DNA of 64,000 nt from Euborellia annulipes (Eukaryota; Arthropoda; Insecta; Dermaptera; Anisolabididae): positions 20,010 to 84,009 of the forward strand of contig JAKCPI010005713.1 in the NCBI GenBank assembly GCA_023213315.1, given 5' to 3'. A program made the translations under genes and the position numbers. Of this stretch, positions 30,967-41,268 are shown one piece after another. Positions within the stretch are counted from its first letter, which is position 1, and every line of letters starts with the position of its first letter. The notes below the pieces were generated by a model. The model was not told the origin of the DNA and made no database searches. It was given only the letters and a program-made list of their open reading frames with translations.

Positions 30967-31390
30967 GAGAAACTCACTTTTTTTTTTTTTTTTTTTAAAG
31001 AGATTGAGAAACTCACTTTTTTTTGGAGTCAGGGACCCTCAAAACGTGTATTTCCATCAATACTCTTGACATTGAAATTTTGACAAAAACGCAATATTAT
31101 ATGTATAGATAAGAGAAAGCAAGAATGCTGTATAGTTATATAGACTACATATCAAATTTTTAAGTATTAATTTTTAAAATTTTATATTAAAAATTTTTCT
31201 CAAATCTCGGGGGGGGAGGGGGGGATAATTGCCCCCTTTATCAAATACAAACAAATAAATAAAATAAACATCATGATCATCAAGGAGAGTGAAGAATGCC
31301 TTTAGAATAAACTGTTAAAACACACGCAAGCTCGTACGCTAACACGCCTCCTGTGGACTTCACAGCTAGTTCAATTATAAATAAAAACAG
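30967..31390. other. Family B and family 4 scraps
   Basis: AGGGACCCTCAAAACGTGTA near 31030 is family B; GGGGGGGATAATTGCCCCC near 31215 is a family 4 edge. No gene. Confidence 0.4.
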
Positions 31391-31397
31391 CTTTTAA

Positions 31398-31647
31398 GGT
31401 GCGCGTCTCGCCCTCGGGGCATGGCGTAGAGGTTAGCGTGCTAACCTCGTATACCAAACGTCGCGGGTTCGGACCCCAGGCAGTCCGATGATTTTATATA
31501 AGGCATTTGGATACCAAATGGCTTATATAAGAATGCCTGGACCCCAATATGTATAATAATAAATAACGGTTATCGTCTAAAGTCTTAAATGGCCTAAGTT
31601 GCCGAAAAGACTGTGTGAATGCGTGTGTGATTGTGAGTGTGAATGAG

Positions 31648-31678
<31 letters not shown>

Positions 31679-32070
31679 TGCGCGTCTCGAAAAGTCGTTA
31701 GAAAGCTTTTGACTACCGAGTTCCTCGAGGCGGCAAGAGATGGCGTTAGTGTTCCCCATAGGAAAACAAGGGACAATTTGCATTTCATTCTAGACTTTCC
31801 AGCTAATTAATTAAAGGCAAAAAAATTAATTATTCTTTAACACAATGATTACTAATTTAATTATCTATAAGATATAGAGCTCCTTTTTTAAAAATATCTT
31901 TTATTTAATGCGATTAATCTAAAAAAAATTTTTTTTTTCGAAAATCAAAAAAAGGGCTTCTATAAGTTGTAGATATTTTAAATAGCTTTAATTTAAAAAA
32001 ATTTGAGGTCGATAGCTTCAAAATTGTGGCCGCTGGAAAGTCCCAAAATTAGCACCCCGAGACGCGCACC
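31398..32070 (+). mobile_element. TTAA MITE 'T1', copy 3, split by SINE-1
   Basis: TTAA at 31394-31397 and 32071-32074. The left 13-bp terminus (31398-31410) is separated from the body (31677-32070) by SINE-1. The GGTGCGCGTCTCG terminus appears twice because it served as the SINE target duplication. Confidence 0.9.
31411..31676 (+). mobile_element. SINE-1 inside T1
   Basis: Full-length copy: GGCATGGCGTAGAGGTTAGC, GGGTTCGGACCCC, perfect 11-bp stem around ATA, GACTGTGTGAATGCGTG, then about 30 A. The 13-bp target duplication GGTGCGCGTCTCG is perfect, so this is among the youngest insertions here. Confidence 0.93.
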
Positions 32071-32101
32071 TTAATCAAAATCGACCAAAGAGTACCAGTA
32101 C

Positions 32102-32295
32102 CATGGGCGAAACTAGGGGGGGGTGCCGGGGGGCCTGCCCCCTCCCCAGAAAGCTCCTTGCCCCAAGAAAAATTGAGAAAATATGGGGCTTTCCAAGCCC
32201 ACCGGAGGTTAGCTGTTCCCATGTCCCCCCCCCACCACAGCGAGGATGGCTGGTTCCATGGCCCTCCCCAGCCAAATTCTGTAGTTACGCCCATG
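32102..32295 (+). mobile_element. hAT-like MITE family 3, copy a
   Basis: Termini CATGGGCGAAACTAG and GTAGTTACGCCCATG; flanks ACCAGTAC and ACTAGTAC match 7 of 8. It splits a family B core: AAAGAGTACCAGTAC before, ACTAGTACTTTACTGATGTA after. Confidence 0.82.
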
Positions 32296-32349
32296 ACTAG
32301 TACTTTACTGATGTACTTTTTCAGTTTTTTTTTTTTTTTTTTTTTTTTC

Positions 32350-32765
32350 GATTTTCTAGTTACCCTTACTCGTGGACCCCCCTAGAAAGCTCCCTGTCCC
32401 AAGAAAAATTGAAAAAATATGGGGCTTTCCAGGCCCTCCGGAGGCAAGAGCGAATCCAGAGGAGTTTCTCGGGGGGGGGGGGGGCAATCTGATGTGACTG
32501 GTCGCACAGCATACAATTTTTTCTTAATATCGGTAATTTAAAGGCGCATTCTGTACTTGTTTGCCAGCATATAAATACAAATCAAATTTTTAAGTACTAA
32601 TTTTTAAAATTTTACATTAAAAATAAATTTTTTTTCGAAAAAAGTATTTTATTTTACAATCTCGAAAGGGGGTAATAACCCCCCCCCCTGTATCCGCCCT
32701 TGCCCGGAGGATAGCTGGTCACATGCCCCCCCCCCCTCAGCCAAATGCTCTAGTTACGCCCATGG
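32350..32765 (+). mobile_element. Second family 3 copy, holding a family 4 element
   Basis: The left part CTAGAAAGCTCCCTGTCCCA...CCTCCGGAGG and right part CCCGGAGGATAGCTGG...CTAGTTACGCCCATG are one family 3 element. It is interrupted at 32445-32702. Confidence 0.7.
32445..32702 (+). mobile_element. hAT-like family 4 element, nested
   Basis: Starts CAAGAGCGAATCCAGAGG and ends TATCCGCCCTTG; flanks TCCGGAGG and CCCGGAGG match 7 of 8. Poly-G at 32470-32485 and poly-C near 32680-32688 sit just inside the ends. Interior AATCTGATGTGACTGGTCGC and TGTACTTGTTTGCCAGCA define the family (also 36145, 36995). Confidence 0.75.
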
Positions 32766-33260
32766 TCCTTTCCGAATTTTTTTTTTTTTTGTAATGTAAG
32801 GACATTTTTTATTTGTAGAAAATCTTTTAATTGTCTTTGATTACTTTGTGTCTTCAAATTTCGCCCAAAGAAGCACATCCTTAATTTACTATATATTTAA
32901 TACAATATTTTTACTTCCCAGCAAATTATGAATACGAAATCAGGAAAAGTCAATATTTCACGTAATTTTGAAATGACGCAGATGTTCCAGTTAATTGTCA
33001 TGAATTAATCAAAGAGAGCCGAATTCTCATAAGGAATAATGCTTTAATTAGAGGTTTAATTTGACAAAATTATATATACTGAACAAGAGGAAAAGGAAAA
33101 TGAAAAGAGATGCTATTGCATAAAAGGAATAAAACCATGGGATCATACTTAGTCACTTTACTTATGTACTTTTTTTTTCGATTTTCTCAAAATTCGCTCC
33201 AACTCTTTTGGTTAAAATTAATAAAATCAATTTATATTTTAGATGTTCTTTAAAATTTAT

Positions 33261-33621
33261 TGTGAGGTATGTCTTTGTGGCTGGAAGTATTATTAAGGAG
33301 TCAAAAAAAAAATCCAAGACATAGGCAGCCAAAATTATTTCTTTTATTATTGCTGTTCCAGGCTGACGTTTCGGCCACTGGACTAGGCCACCTTCAGAGC
33401 TAAAAATATTTTCGTACATTTTATTATAACATGTTATTGTGGCACTTTCTATAAAATATAAAAATATAATCTATAATAATATACAGTATTAATATTTAAT
33501 TTAATAATTAATATTTTAGCTTTGAAGATGGCCTAGACCAGTGTCAGCCTGGAAAGGCAACAATAAAAGAAATAATTTTGGCTGCCTATGACTTGGATTT
33601 TTTTGACACCCTTGAAATTTA
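33261..33621. repeat. Foldback with hammerhead-like core (HH-2)
   Basis: Arms share CCAAGACATAGGCAGCCAAA / GGCTGCCTATGACTTGG and AGGCTGACGTTTCGGCC / GGCCTAGACC. Minus strand: CTGAAGG, stem GGCC...GGCC, GAAACGTC. In the plus-strand arm the GAAAC part is deleted. Family B flanks with AAATTTAT on both sides suggest the insertion point. Confidence 0.6.
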
Positions 33622-33670
33622 TATTTTCATTTTGCCATTTGGAATTGAAGCACACTTTACTCTTGTACTT

Positions 33671-33830
33671 TTTTTTTTTAAACATTCACACTTTTTTCTC
33701 ATTCACACTTACACTCACACACACAATCACACAGTCTTTTCGGCAACTCAGGCCATATAAAACTTTTACGATCCGAACCCGCGACGTTTGGTATAGGAGG
33801 TAGGCACGAACCTCCATGCGCCCAGCGCCT
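33671..33830 (-). mobile_element. SINE-1, internally deleted, perfect duplication
   Basis: Flanked by CTCTTGTACTT at 33660-33670 and 33831-33841. The body between GACTTTAACG and the B box is missing and the 5' end is odd (CCTCCATGCGCCCAGCGC). Confidence 0.85.
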
Positions 33831-34036
33831 CTCTTGTACTTCATAGTAAAGATAGGAGAAATGGTTACCATGATAACAAAATATAAATATTTTCCCATAT
33901 TTATAAATTTTACATTTAATAATATTGGCGGAAACTAAATATATTTCGACACAAAAAATCTGGTGTGACAAGCACAGAACACAACGAAGGTAAGAGAAAA
34001 TTGTGCGCTGTGTGACCAGTCACACCAGATTTTTTA

Positions 34037-34103
34037 AATGCGTATCAATCGGAACCTACACCATTGGTTCTAAAAATTTGGTGTGGGTGGGGTTTTGGAA
34101 AAA

Positions 34104-34141
<38 letters not shown>

Positions 34142-34675
34142 CTTATTATACGGCTATGGATGGGGGGGAGGGGAGACCCAACTCTTGGTGTTATGGCAAT
34201 CTAATAAATATTTTCGAAAATTACATCAAAATAGATTTTTATCACCAACCGGAAGAAAATGATTATGCTCTATGTGTGTGTGTGCGTATTAGTATAAATA
34301 ATAGATTAGAAACAAATATAATGTGGGTTATACAAACAAAGGATTATAGTAAAGGAGAGAAAGAGATGGAGAAACGGAAGCATGAATGAATGAAAAAACA
34401 AACGTATTTTGAAAGAGTCCACCCTCGATATGGTCACTATTGGGAAAGGTCGTTACACCCTCAAAGAGAAAGAGTGGGAGTTTTTTTTTTCTCTTTTCAA
34501 TTGAAACGACATCGGACAGAGAGAGTTGAGGCAAAAATACTAGTGCGTATTTGAAATTGTATAAATACCAAAAATAAGATTAGTAATTATGTACAGCCCT
34601 CTTATTTAATAATAGCTATAATAATCCAAATCCAAGACAGGGGGGCGGGGGATTATGAAAAATAAATAGCAGGGC
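34037..34675. other. No gene seen
   Basis: Includes a poly-A run of about 35 at 34105-34138. The 128-codon frame at 34003-34389 crosses this run and has no motif, so it is not called. Confidence 0.35.
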
Positions 34676-34785
34676 CAAGTGCGGATCCAGAGGTGTTTCT
34701 CGGGGGGGGGGGGGGGCATAGGCGTGGCCAGAAGTCTTTGATGGGGGGTTCAGGATGATTTCTCCCCCCCCCTGGGCCATTCTTT
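34676..34785. mobile_element. Fragments of hAT-like families 4 and 5
   Basis: GTGCGGATCCAGAGGTGTTT with poly-G (family 4 left end) is joined to GCATAGGCGTGGCCAG...CTCCCCCCCC (family 5-type). Confidence 0.5.
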
Positions 34786-34982
34786 CTTTATTAAGTGCCT
34801 GCAATTTTTCATTCAACACGTTTCAGCCAATAATAATTACAACATAATAATAATATTTCTCAGATCTCTTTTAGAAAAAAAAATAAAAAATTTAATTATA
34901 TAATAATTTTTATTATTTTTCATTTGAGGGATTTAATCAATTTTAACAGGCTTCAATTTTTTATAAAGCAAGACAAAAATCA

Positions 34983-35225
34983 GCCCCCGGGTGTGGCGTA
35001 GTAGGTAGCGTGCCTACCTCCTATACCAAACGTCGCGGGTTCGGACCCAGGCAGTCCGATGATTTTATTTAAGCCATTTGGATACCAGATGGCTTAAATA
35101 GAAATGCCTGAACCCACAATTTATATATTAATTACAACGGTTATCGTCAAAGTCTTAAATGGCCTAAGTTGCCGAAAAGACTGTGTGAATGTGTGTGTGA
35201 GTGTGAGTGTGAATGATAAAAAAAT
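34983..35225 (+). mobile_element. SINE-1, GTAGGTAGCG subfamily
   Basis: GCCCCCGGGTGTGGCGTAGT, AGGTAGCGTGCCTACC, B box GGGTTCGGACCC, body hairpin, GACTGTGTGAATGTGTG, A-rich end. Same head variant as 30712. Confidence 0.87.
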
Positions 35226-35279
35226 TCTGAATTTTCTCAAATTTTTTGCTATTAATAAAATTATTTTATTTTATTTTTT

Positions 35280-35967
35280 ACTTTCTCTTACCTATGTATA
35301 TATGTAATATATATATAGAGAGAAAGTATTGGATTCATGTCAAAAATTCGATGTCGAGATTTTGATGGATCTTCACGTTTTGAGGTCCCCTGAATCCAAA
35401 AAAGTGGTTTTCGCGACATGGTTGTCTGTGTGTGGGTGGGTGTGTGGGTGGGTGTGTGGGTGGGTGTGTGTGTGTGTGTTCAATTTTAAGCATGAAGGAA
35501 TTGAGCTATGAGGTTGAAATTTTATATTTAAGTTAAACACCCCCGGGACCGGAAAAATAAGCTTTTAATCAAAATCGGCCAAAGAGTACTAGTACTTTAC
35601 TGATGTACTTTTTCAGTTTTTTCGATTTTCTCAAAATTTGCTCCAACGATTTTTTTAAAATTCAAAAATCAATTATTTTTTAGATGCTCTTTAAAATGTA
35701 TATTCTCATTTTGCGATTGAAATCTTCTGAAGACCACTTTACTCTTGTATTTCATAGGGAAGGATAGGAGAAATGGTTGCCATGGTAACAAAATATAAAT
35801 ATTTTGCCATACTTATAAATTTTACATCTTGAATTCAATTGTACCCTACTGTCGGAAACTAAATACATTTAGACACAAAAAATCTGGTGTGACAAGCACA
35901 GAACACAACTTTCGATTACCGAAGGTAAGAGAAAGTTGTGTGCTGTGCGCCAGTCACACCAGATTTT
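35280..35967 (+). repeat. Family B, most complete copy
   Basis: About 690 bp from CTTTCTCTTACCTATG to the terminal hairpin at 35878-35967 (stem AATCTGGTGTGAC / GTCACACCAGATT plus CACAACTTTC / GAAAGTTGTG, loop ATTACCGAAGG). It has a (GTGTGGGTGG)n stretch at 35430-35480. The 5' CTTTCTCTTACC is the reverse complement of GGTAAGAGAAAG in the hairpin, so these could be short terminal inverted repeats. No protein is encoded. Confidence 0.8.
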
Positions 35968-36143
35968 TTTTTTTAAGCTAGAGAAAATTATTATATTTTA
36001 CTTTCTCTTACCCTATATATGAAATATATATAGAGAGAGAAAGTATTTTTTGTATTATAGAGCTTAAATGTCTAGTCATGGCTTGGGTCCAATGGGGGGG
36101 GGGGGGTTTGAACCCCCAAATCCCCCCGTGGCTACGCCTATGG
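35968..36143 (-). mobile_element. hAT-like family 5, minus strand
   Basis: Contains ACTTTCTCTTACCCTATATA, TGTCTAGTCATGGCTTGGGT, poly-G and CCCCGTGGCTACGCCTATG. The same parts in opposite order occur at 47336-47564. Confidence 0.55.
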
Positions 36144-36365
36144 GGGGGGGGTAATCTGGTGTGACTGGTCGCACAGCACACATTTTTTTCTTAATTTCAG
36201 TAATTTAAAGGCGCATTCTGTACTTGTTTGCCAGAATATAATTACAAATCAAATTTTTAAGTATTAATTTTTAAAATTTTACATTCAAAATAAATTTTTT
36301 TGAGAAAAAAGTATTTTTTTAAAACTCGGAGGGGGTAATTACCCCCCTTGTATCCGCCCTGGAGC
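36144..36365 (+). mobile_element. hAT-like family 4 copy
   Basis: AATCTGGTGTGACTGGTCGC to ACCCCCCTTGTATCCGCCCT. The left terminus is replaced by the family 5 edge. Confidence 0.6.
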
Positions 36366-36990
36366 AGGAGGTGTTTCATAGATCAATCATCCCCTTTCTG
36401 ACCATGGACGATGTTTAAAGAGATTGCCCCCTCCCGCGATCAATTTAAAGAGAGGCCAATGCTTTACTGTTTTTGAAATATGGGCCTTGAATACAACCCC
36501 ACACAAAAAATTTAGTAAAAAATCTTTTGCATTTATATGAGAGAAATATTTATTTATTTAAAATCAAGCGCTCTTTGCGCTGAGTTTTATCATCCTCCTA
36601 GCAGATGACTATTAAATCCACTAAGAATAAATGCAAACAAATCCCCCCCCCCTCTCTCTCTCTCTCGTCATATCATTCATTGCTTAGTTGTGTCTCTCTA
36701 ATGAATGAATTAAATATACACCACTTCAATTAACACCACTCTCGACTCACACACACTCACTCTCTTGACTTTATTTCCTATTATATAACTCAATCAATTT
36801 TTTGCTACTTCTTTTTTTTTTAATTTAAATAATATAAAAAAAATAACAAAACTTTATAAGATAAGAAGGATGATGTGACCTTTATAAAAATATCAGTTTG
36901 GAGAGTTAAAGCTTTCAGACTTGTTAATATAAAATAAAATCAATGTGTCTGGTCCTCTACATATTTAATCAGTGGCGTAGCTTAGGCCCG
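36366..36990. other. No gene seen
   Basis: AT-rich with a poly-C and (CT)n stretch near 36643-36665. Confidence 0.3.
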
Positions 36991-36994
36991 AGCC

Positions 36995-37180
36995 TCGCCC
37001 CAAGGGCGGATACGAGAGGGGAGGGGTAAAGGAGGTAAATACCCTCCCCCCGAGATTTGAAAAAAAAAAAATACTTTTTTTCGAAAAAAAAATTATTTTT
37101 AATGTAAAATTTTAAAAATTAATACTTAAAAATTTGTTTTGTATTTATATTCTGGCAAACAAGTACAGAATGCGCCTGTG
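36995..37180 (-). mobile_element. hAT-like family 4, minus strand
   Basis: AAGGGCGGATACGAG, poly-G/poly-C edges, TTAAAAATTAATACTTAAAA and CTGGCAAACAAGTACAGAAT mirror the 32.5 kb copy. Confidence 0.65.
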
Positions 37181-37730
37181 GCATCTTTTTGATAAGTTCT
37201 TTCTTAAAAACTGAGGTTTTTTGTGAAATAAATTGATTCTAGAGATAATTAATCGCAATTTTTTTTATAGAGTCTATTAGAGGTTTTCTTTCTGCACAAA
37301 TTGACATCACATTTAGTTTGATCTGATTAGTTGTTCAGAATCTACAGTGGTTTAAACTTTCAAATTAGAATTTACCGCCACGCGGTAAAATGAAATAATA
37401 GGAAAAAATAAAAGGTGAAATCTTTACCTGAAGAATCATCATTCTTTCTAATCGTGTATTCAACATAATTATATCTCTTAAAACAGAGAAGTTATTCAAG
37501 TCGCTAGCTTTTTCGTGCATGCCTGATGATTATACCGAGGGATGGTATGGAATGCCTCCTCAAAGGGAAGAGGGGTTCGGGGGTACTTTCCCGAATTTTT
37601 TTTTAAATTTTACATATCTAGAACCATTTTTAGACCATCTTCACAGGGACTGCTAAAGCTCTAGATATTTTACAACTTTTACTTTCACTTGAAGGGCATC
37701 GGGGGCTGCAGCCCCTTTATATACGCCACT
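37181..37730. other. No gene seen
   Basis: AT-rich; near 37695 GGGGGCTGCAGCCCC precedes ATACGCCACTGC, an element edge. Confidence 0.3.
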
Positions 37731-37732
37731 GC

Positions 37733-37925
37733 CATGGGCGTAACTAGAGAATGGGGGGCCATGGGACCAGCCATCCTCGCTGGGGGGGGGCATGGGACCA
37801 GCTATCCTCCGGAGGACCCCATATTTTCTCAATTTTTTTTCGGGCAGGGAGCTTTCTGGGGGGGGGGGGGGCACGAGCTTTCTGGGTGGGGCCAGACCCC
37901 CGGCACCACCCTAGTTACGCCACTG
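37733..37925 (+). mobile_element. hAT-like MITE family 3, copy c
   Basis: CATGGGCGTAACTAGAGAAT to CCCTAGTTACGCCACTG with two poly-G runs (37781-37790, 37858-37871). Open frames across it (37751-38209) are G-run artefacts. Confidence 0.7.
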
Positions 37926-38800
37926 CTCTTAAAAGGTGTGGCAAAAATCTTTCTCATATAGATTTTTTTAGTCATTTTAATATTTCTTTAAGATTTGCTC
38001 AGGGACCCGCATCTTGTGGGTACGTGGATGGCGACCACGAGCTGCCCGAGCTGGGACTGGCAATACTTCTGTGCTTTGTACGACGAGCCGTCTTGTTCTA
38101 TTCCTTCCCGGTCGTAACCCCCCCACCCCCACCCCTTCCTCACTCAATTTTTCTCTGTTGTGAAAATCATTCGACCTTATTTTATTTTTTTTTTTTAAAC
38201 ATTTTCTAAATTTAACTTTGAATTGTTATGCCACACTTAGAGAAACCCCCGAGTCCCCGATGTCACAATTAATAACGTTTTGTCCAGACCCCTCCCCTCC
38301 CCCTAACGCGTTACGTATTATGTGGACGACCCCTATATTTGAATTTTTTTAGAGAAGTAATGTACAATTCCGGAGACCTTGAAATTTGTTTTTTTTTTTT
38401 CGTTGCACACGCCACTTTGCTAGAGCTTTTTATTTTTCTTCTAATTTTCACCCTCGTATTAATTTTTCCTTTGACCTTTTTTTTTAATTTCCATTATTAT
38501 AATCTGTAATCACGATCTATTGATTTGACTTATCATCTTTTTTCCCCCCCTCCAAGTCTGACCACATCCTCTATACATCCATATGTCTTTATAATATGGT
38601 GTGTGTATAGCTACCAACTCTCCTCTACATGTGTGTGCGAGTTCCGGGAAATGGCATCCTTTTTCAAAACTAGGGCCTCCACACACACACAGGTATAGAC
38701 GCATCAGATCCGGTGTGTATAGGGGAGGGTGTCTTTTCAAATTTTTGGTGGACATCCGGTCTCAATCAATATATTCCTTTTCGCGTTACGTCATAATGAG
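37926..38800. other. Upstream region of the 39.26 kb gene
   Basis: Mixed sequence without repeat copies I recognise, becoming richer in CpG toward 38880. No coding frame with motifs. Confidence 0.3.
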
Positions 38801-38879
38801 TGTTCATTCATAAGTGCTGCTTTAGTAGTGTGTGTTTGGTGTAGTAAGAGAGAAAGAGAGAGAGAGTTTCCATTCATAA

Positions 38880-39259
38880 ATTTCATTGAGACGCCTGACG
38901 TCGCGACGCTAGATGGCGGGGAGATCGAACGAGCGGAGTGGGAGGCAAATGGTGGTGGTGGGGGGGATTGAGCTTTTTTCTTTTTTTCTTTTTGTTCTAA
39001 TTTTTAATATATTCCCATTCTCTGTTAAAATTGAGTGGGAAACAGGAAGTTTCAATTGTAGATGTGGTTGATGATGATGATCCATTTGGTTCATTAGAGA
39101 GTCCGAGTGCCCCCCCCCCCTCTCGCGTTGATCTTACTTCCCCTTGATCATCGTTCGTGTACATTCGGCAAAGGTCGGCTCGCTTCGTTAGTTTGCCTTC
39201 TCGCCGTCTGGGCTTGCGAGTGTGCTGTTGTGGGGGGCCCCATTGTCTTCGGAGCCAAG
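38880..39259 (+). promoter_or_regulatory. GC-rich promoter and 5' UTR
   Basis: CpG-containing sequence in an AT-rich region: CCTGACGTCGCGACG at 38895-38909 holds a CRE-like TGACGTCG. GATCATCGTTCGTGTACATT and TTGCCTTCTCGCCGTCTGGG lead to CGGAGCCAAGATGG. The island ends at the first exon, as for a TATA-less housekeeping promoter. Confidence 0.5.
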
Positions 39260-39308
39260 ATGGCCGACGTGAATGTTCGTCTCGAGGAACGGCTACAGAT
39301 CAAAATCG
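39260..39308 (+). CDS. First coding exon, probable GAP1-type Ras GTPase activator
   Basis: ATG in a strong context (CCAAGATGG) opens MADVNVRLEERLQIKI plus the first base of Gly, followed by the consensus donor G|GTGAGT. RASA2/RASA3 proteins start with a short charged lead into the first C2 domain, reading VKIKIGEAKNL in RASA3; LQIKI(G) fits that start and the split Gly codon fits too. Such proteins stimulate Ras/Rap GTP hydrolysis at the membrane. The exon is real-looking; the family is inferred from 17 residues. No second exon was recognised before 64000. Confidence 0.5.
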
Positions 39309-39310
39309 GT

Positions 39311-40360
39311 GAGTACTCTTAAAATACATTATCTATATTCACTAAACCTTTACACAACACACGAATTAAACATCTAAATTAAAATTTTCATATAATAAAG
39401 TGTTAATTTATTAAATTTCAACCACGTGTTAGTAAAAATGACCGCGCCCCATAAAAACAAAACAAAATAATATTTAATAAACAAAAAAAAATCAATGTGA
39501 CATTTAAAAAAATTAAATTCTTGTTTAAATTCATTCATAAAATGAAAGAATAAAAAAAAAAACACAGACAACATATACTCATACACCGATAGACAGACAG
39601 ACAAGACCTCATTTGACTTTTCAACTAACTTACATATATTTGTTTTTAATTTGACTTAATCAATCGTTATAAATTAAAATATTTAAGTAAAGTTGAGTGA
39701 GGAATTGACAGCCAGAACAGACAAAGTGTCTATCAATATGTGTGTGCGTGTGTGTCGATGAGTAAGTGTGCGTTGAGAGAGTGAGTAGGTGTGTGTGTCT
39801 GTGTGCATGTGACGATTCATTCATAAACAATAACCTCAATATTTTTTTTTTAATGAATGAATGTTAGAATTTTTGTTTAATTTCAAGTTAGAGAGACATT
39901 TATTATCTCAATTTTTTTTTTTTTTTTTACTTTATTTTTTTTTTTTAGATATAAGATATTATCTTTTGTTATTTATAAATATTGACTTGACTAAAGATGT
40001 GACATTCTCTTATTACATACACACACATTCACATACACATGGAGAGTTTTCTAACCTCTTTATTATGAATCATTTAAGAGAAATATTATCTATCGTGCAA
40101 TTAATAATAACATTTTATTTATGGAGGAAAAAAATATTAAATTGATCCGAAAATTATATTTATGTTGTATATTTCAAGGTTCTTTGAATCCAAAGGTGTG
40201 TGTGTGTGTGTGTGTATGTCACTTTTTACTTTTTGATTTGGTTGTTATATTTCCTGTGTCTATTTAGAACTTGGTCAAAATATTTTCTTTTGCTTCTTTT
40301 TTGATGTACATTTTGTTGAATTTTCATTTCAATTATATCTTAATATTTATTATAATATAG
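39311..40360 (+). other. Start of presumed first intron
   Basis: AT-rich, with TG/CA microsatellites at 39740-39805 and 40195-40218. Open frames here are low-complexity. Confidence 0.4.
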
Positions 40361-40556
40361 AAGAAGGCAGAAATAAGAAATGCAGCTAAGGTTATTTATT
40401 TCTTTATTCATTTAATTCACACAGCTGACGTTTCGGTTCCGTGTTTGAACCATCCTCAGAGCTGGCGAAAAGTCATTATGTGGATTTTATACATTGTTAA
40501 ACAACTCTTATATATTTTATTTATATTTATTTATATAAGAGTTGTTCAACAATGTA

Positions 40557-41268
40557 CAGGGTGCGCAAAAAGATGGGAACTTTGGATTTGATGTTGGCAG
40601 CACTGTGAGGGGGGAGAAACGGGAGGAAGGTGGCAAGTTGTACAGTAGCATTGGAGATTTAGTGGCCATGGATCAGTGGGCCGTATTTTTTTGAAGATGA
40701 CCAGAGAAACACGGTGACAGTAACTTCTGAGCGATATGTTACCATGCTTGAGACATTTTTGGCTGCAAGAATGCACAGTTTACCTGGTATTGACTTTGAA
40801 AACACTTGGTTTCAACAAGACGAGGCAACTGCACATACTGCAAGAGTATCAATGGCAGCGGTCAGGCGCCTGTTTGGTAACCACGTCATTTCCAGGAACG
40901 CTGACATTGTTTGGCCACCTCGTTCCCCCGACTTATCAGTGTGCGATTTTTATTTATGGGGTTACTTGAAGAGTGTAGTCTACAATACACGTCCCAAAAC
41001 CCTACCTGCACTCAAAACAAGGATTACAGAAGAGATCGCAGCAATACCACTCGACACTTTGCACCAGGTAATGCAGAATATTCAAAATCGACTTGCTGAA
41101 TGCATCCGGCAAGACGGACATCATCTTCGCGATATCATCTTCAAAACTTGAATGTTTCTTAAATTTCCAATGTTGTAGTGTACATTAGGCATCCTGAATA
41201 AATTTAAAAAAAAATTGTTCCTTGTTTTTTTCTTTCTTCAAAAGTTCCCATCTTTTTGCGCCACCCTG
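40557..41268 (+). mobile_element. Internally deleted mariner, DD41D type
   Basis: 712 bp with inverted termini CAGGGTGCGCAAAAAGATGG and CATCTTTTTGCGCCACCCTG (one-base difference) and TA on both sides (40555-40556, 41269-41270). Full mariners are about 1.3 kb, so roughly the N-terminal half of the transposase is gone. Confidence 0.88.
40662..41151 (+). pseudogene. Mariner transposase, C-terminal half
   Basis: Open from after a TAG to TGA at 41149-41151. Motifs: GPYFFEDD, TVTSERYVTML, WFQQDEATAH with the second catalytic Asp, and PPRSPDLSVCDFYLWGYLK. The Asp of QQD and the Asp of VCD are separated by 41 residues, the DD41D spacing of rosa-type mariners. The helix-turn-helix half and first Asp are missing, so it is inactive. 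It complements the N-terminal fragment at 10.5 kb but comes from another copy. Confidence 0.85.

Larger units (their letters stand above)
33160..34036 (+). repeat. Family B copy split by two insertions
   Basis: B sequence runs 33160-33260, 33622-33670 and 33831-34036. A foldback (33261-33621) and a SINE-1 (33671-33830) interrupt it. It ends with the usual hairpin at 33955-34036. Confidence 0.75.

Noticed and set aside
34003..34389. 128-codon plus-strand frame
   Set aside because: About a third of it is poly-Lys from a poly-A run; no motif.
37751..38209. 152-codon plus-strand frame
   Set aside because: It runs through poly-G parts of a hAT-like element and a poly-T stretch; glycine and phenylalanine runs are artefacts.
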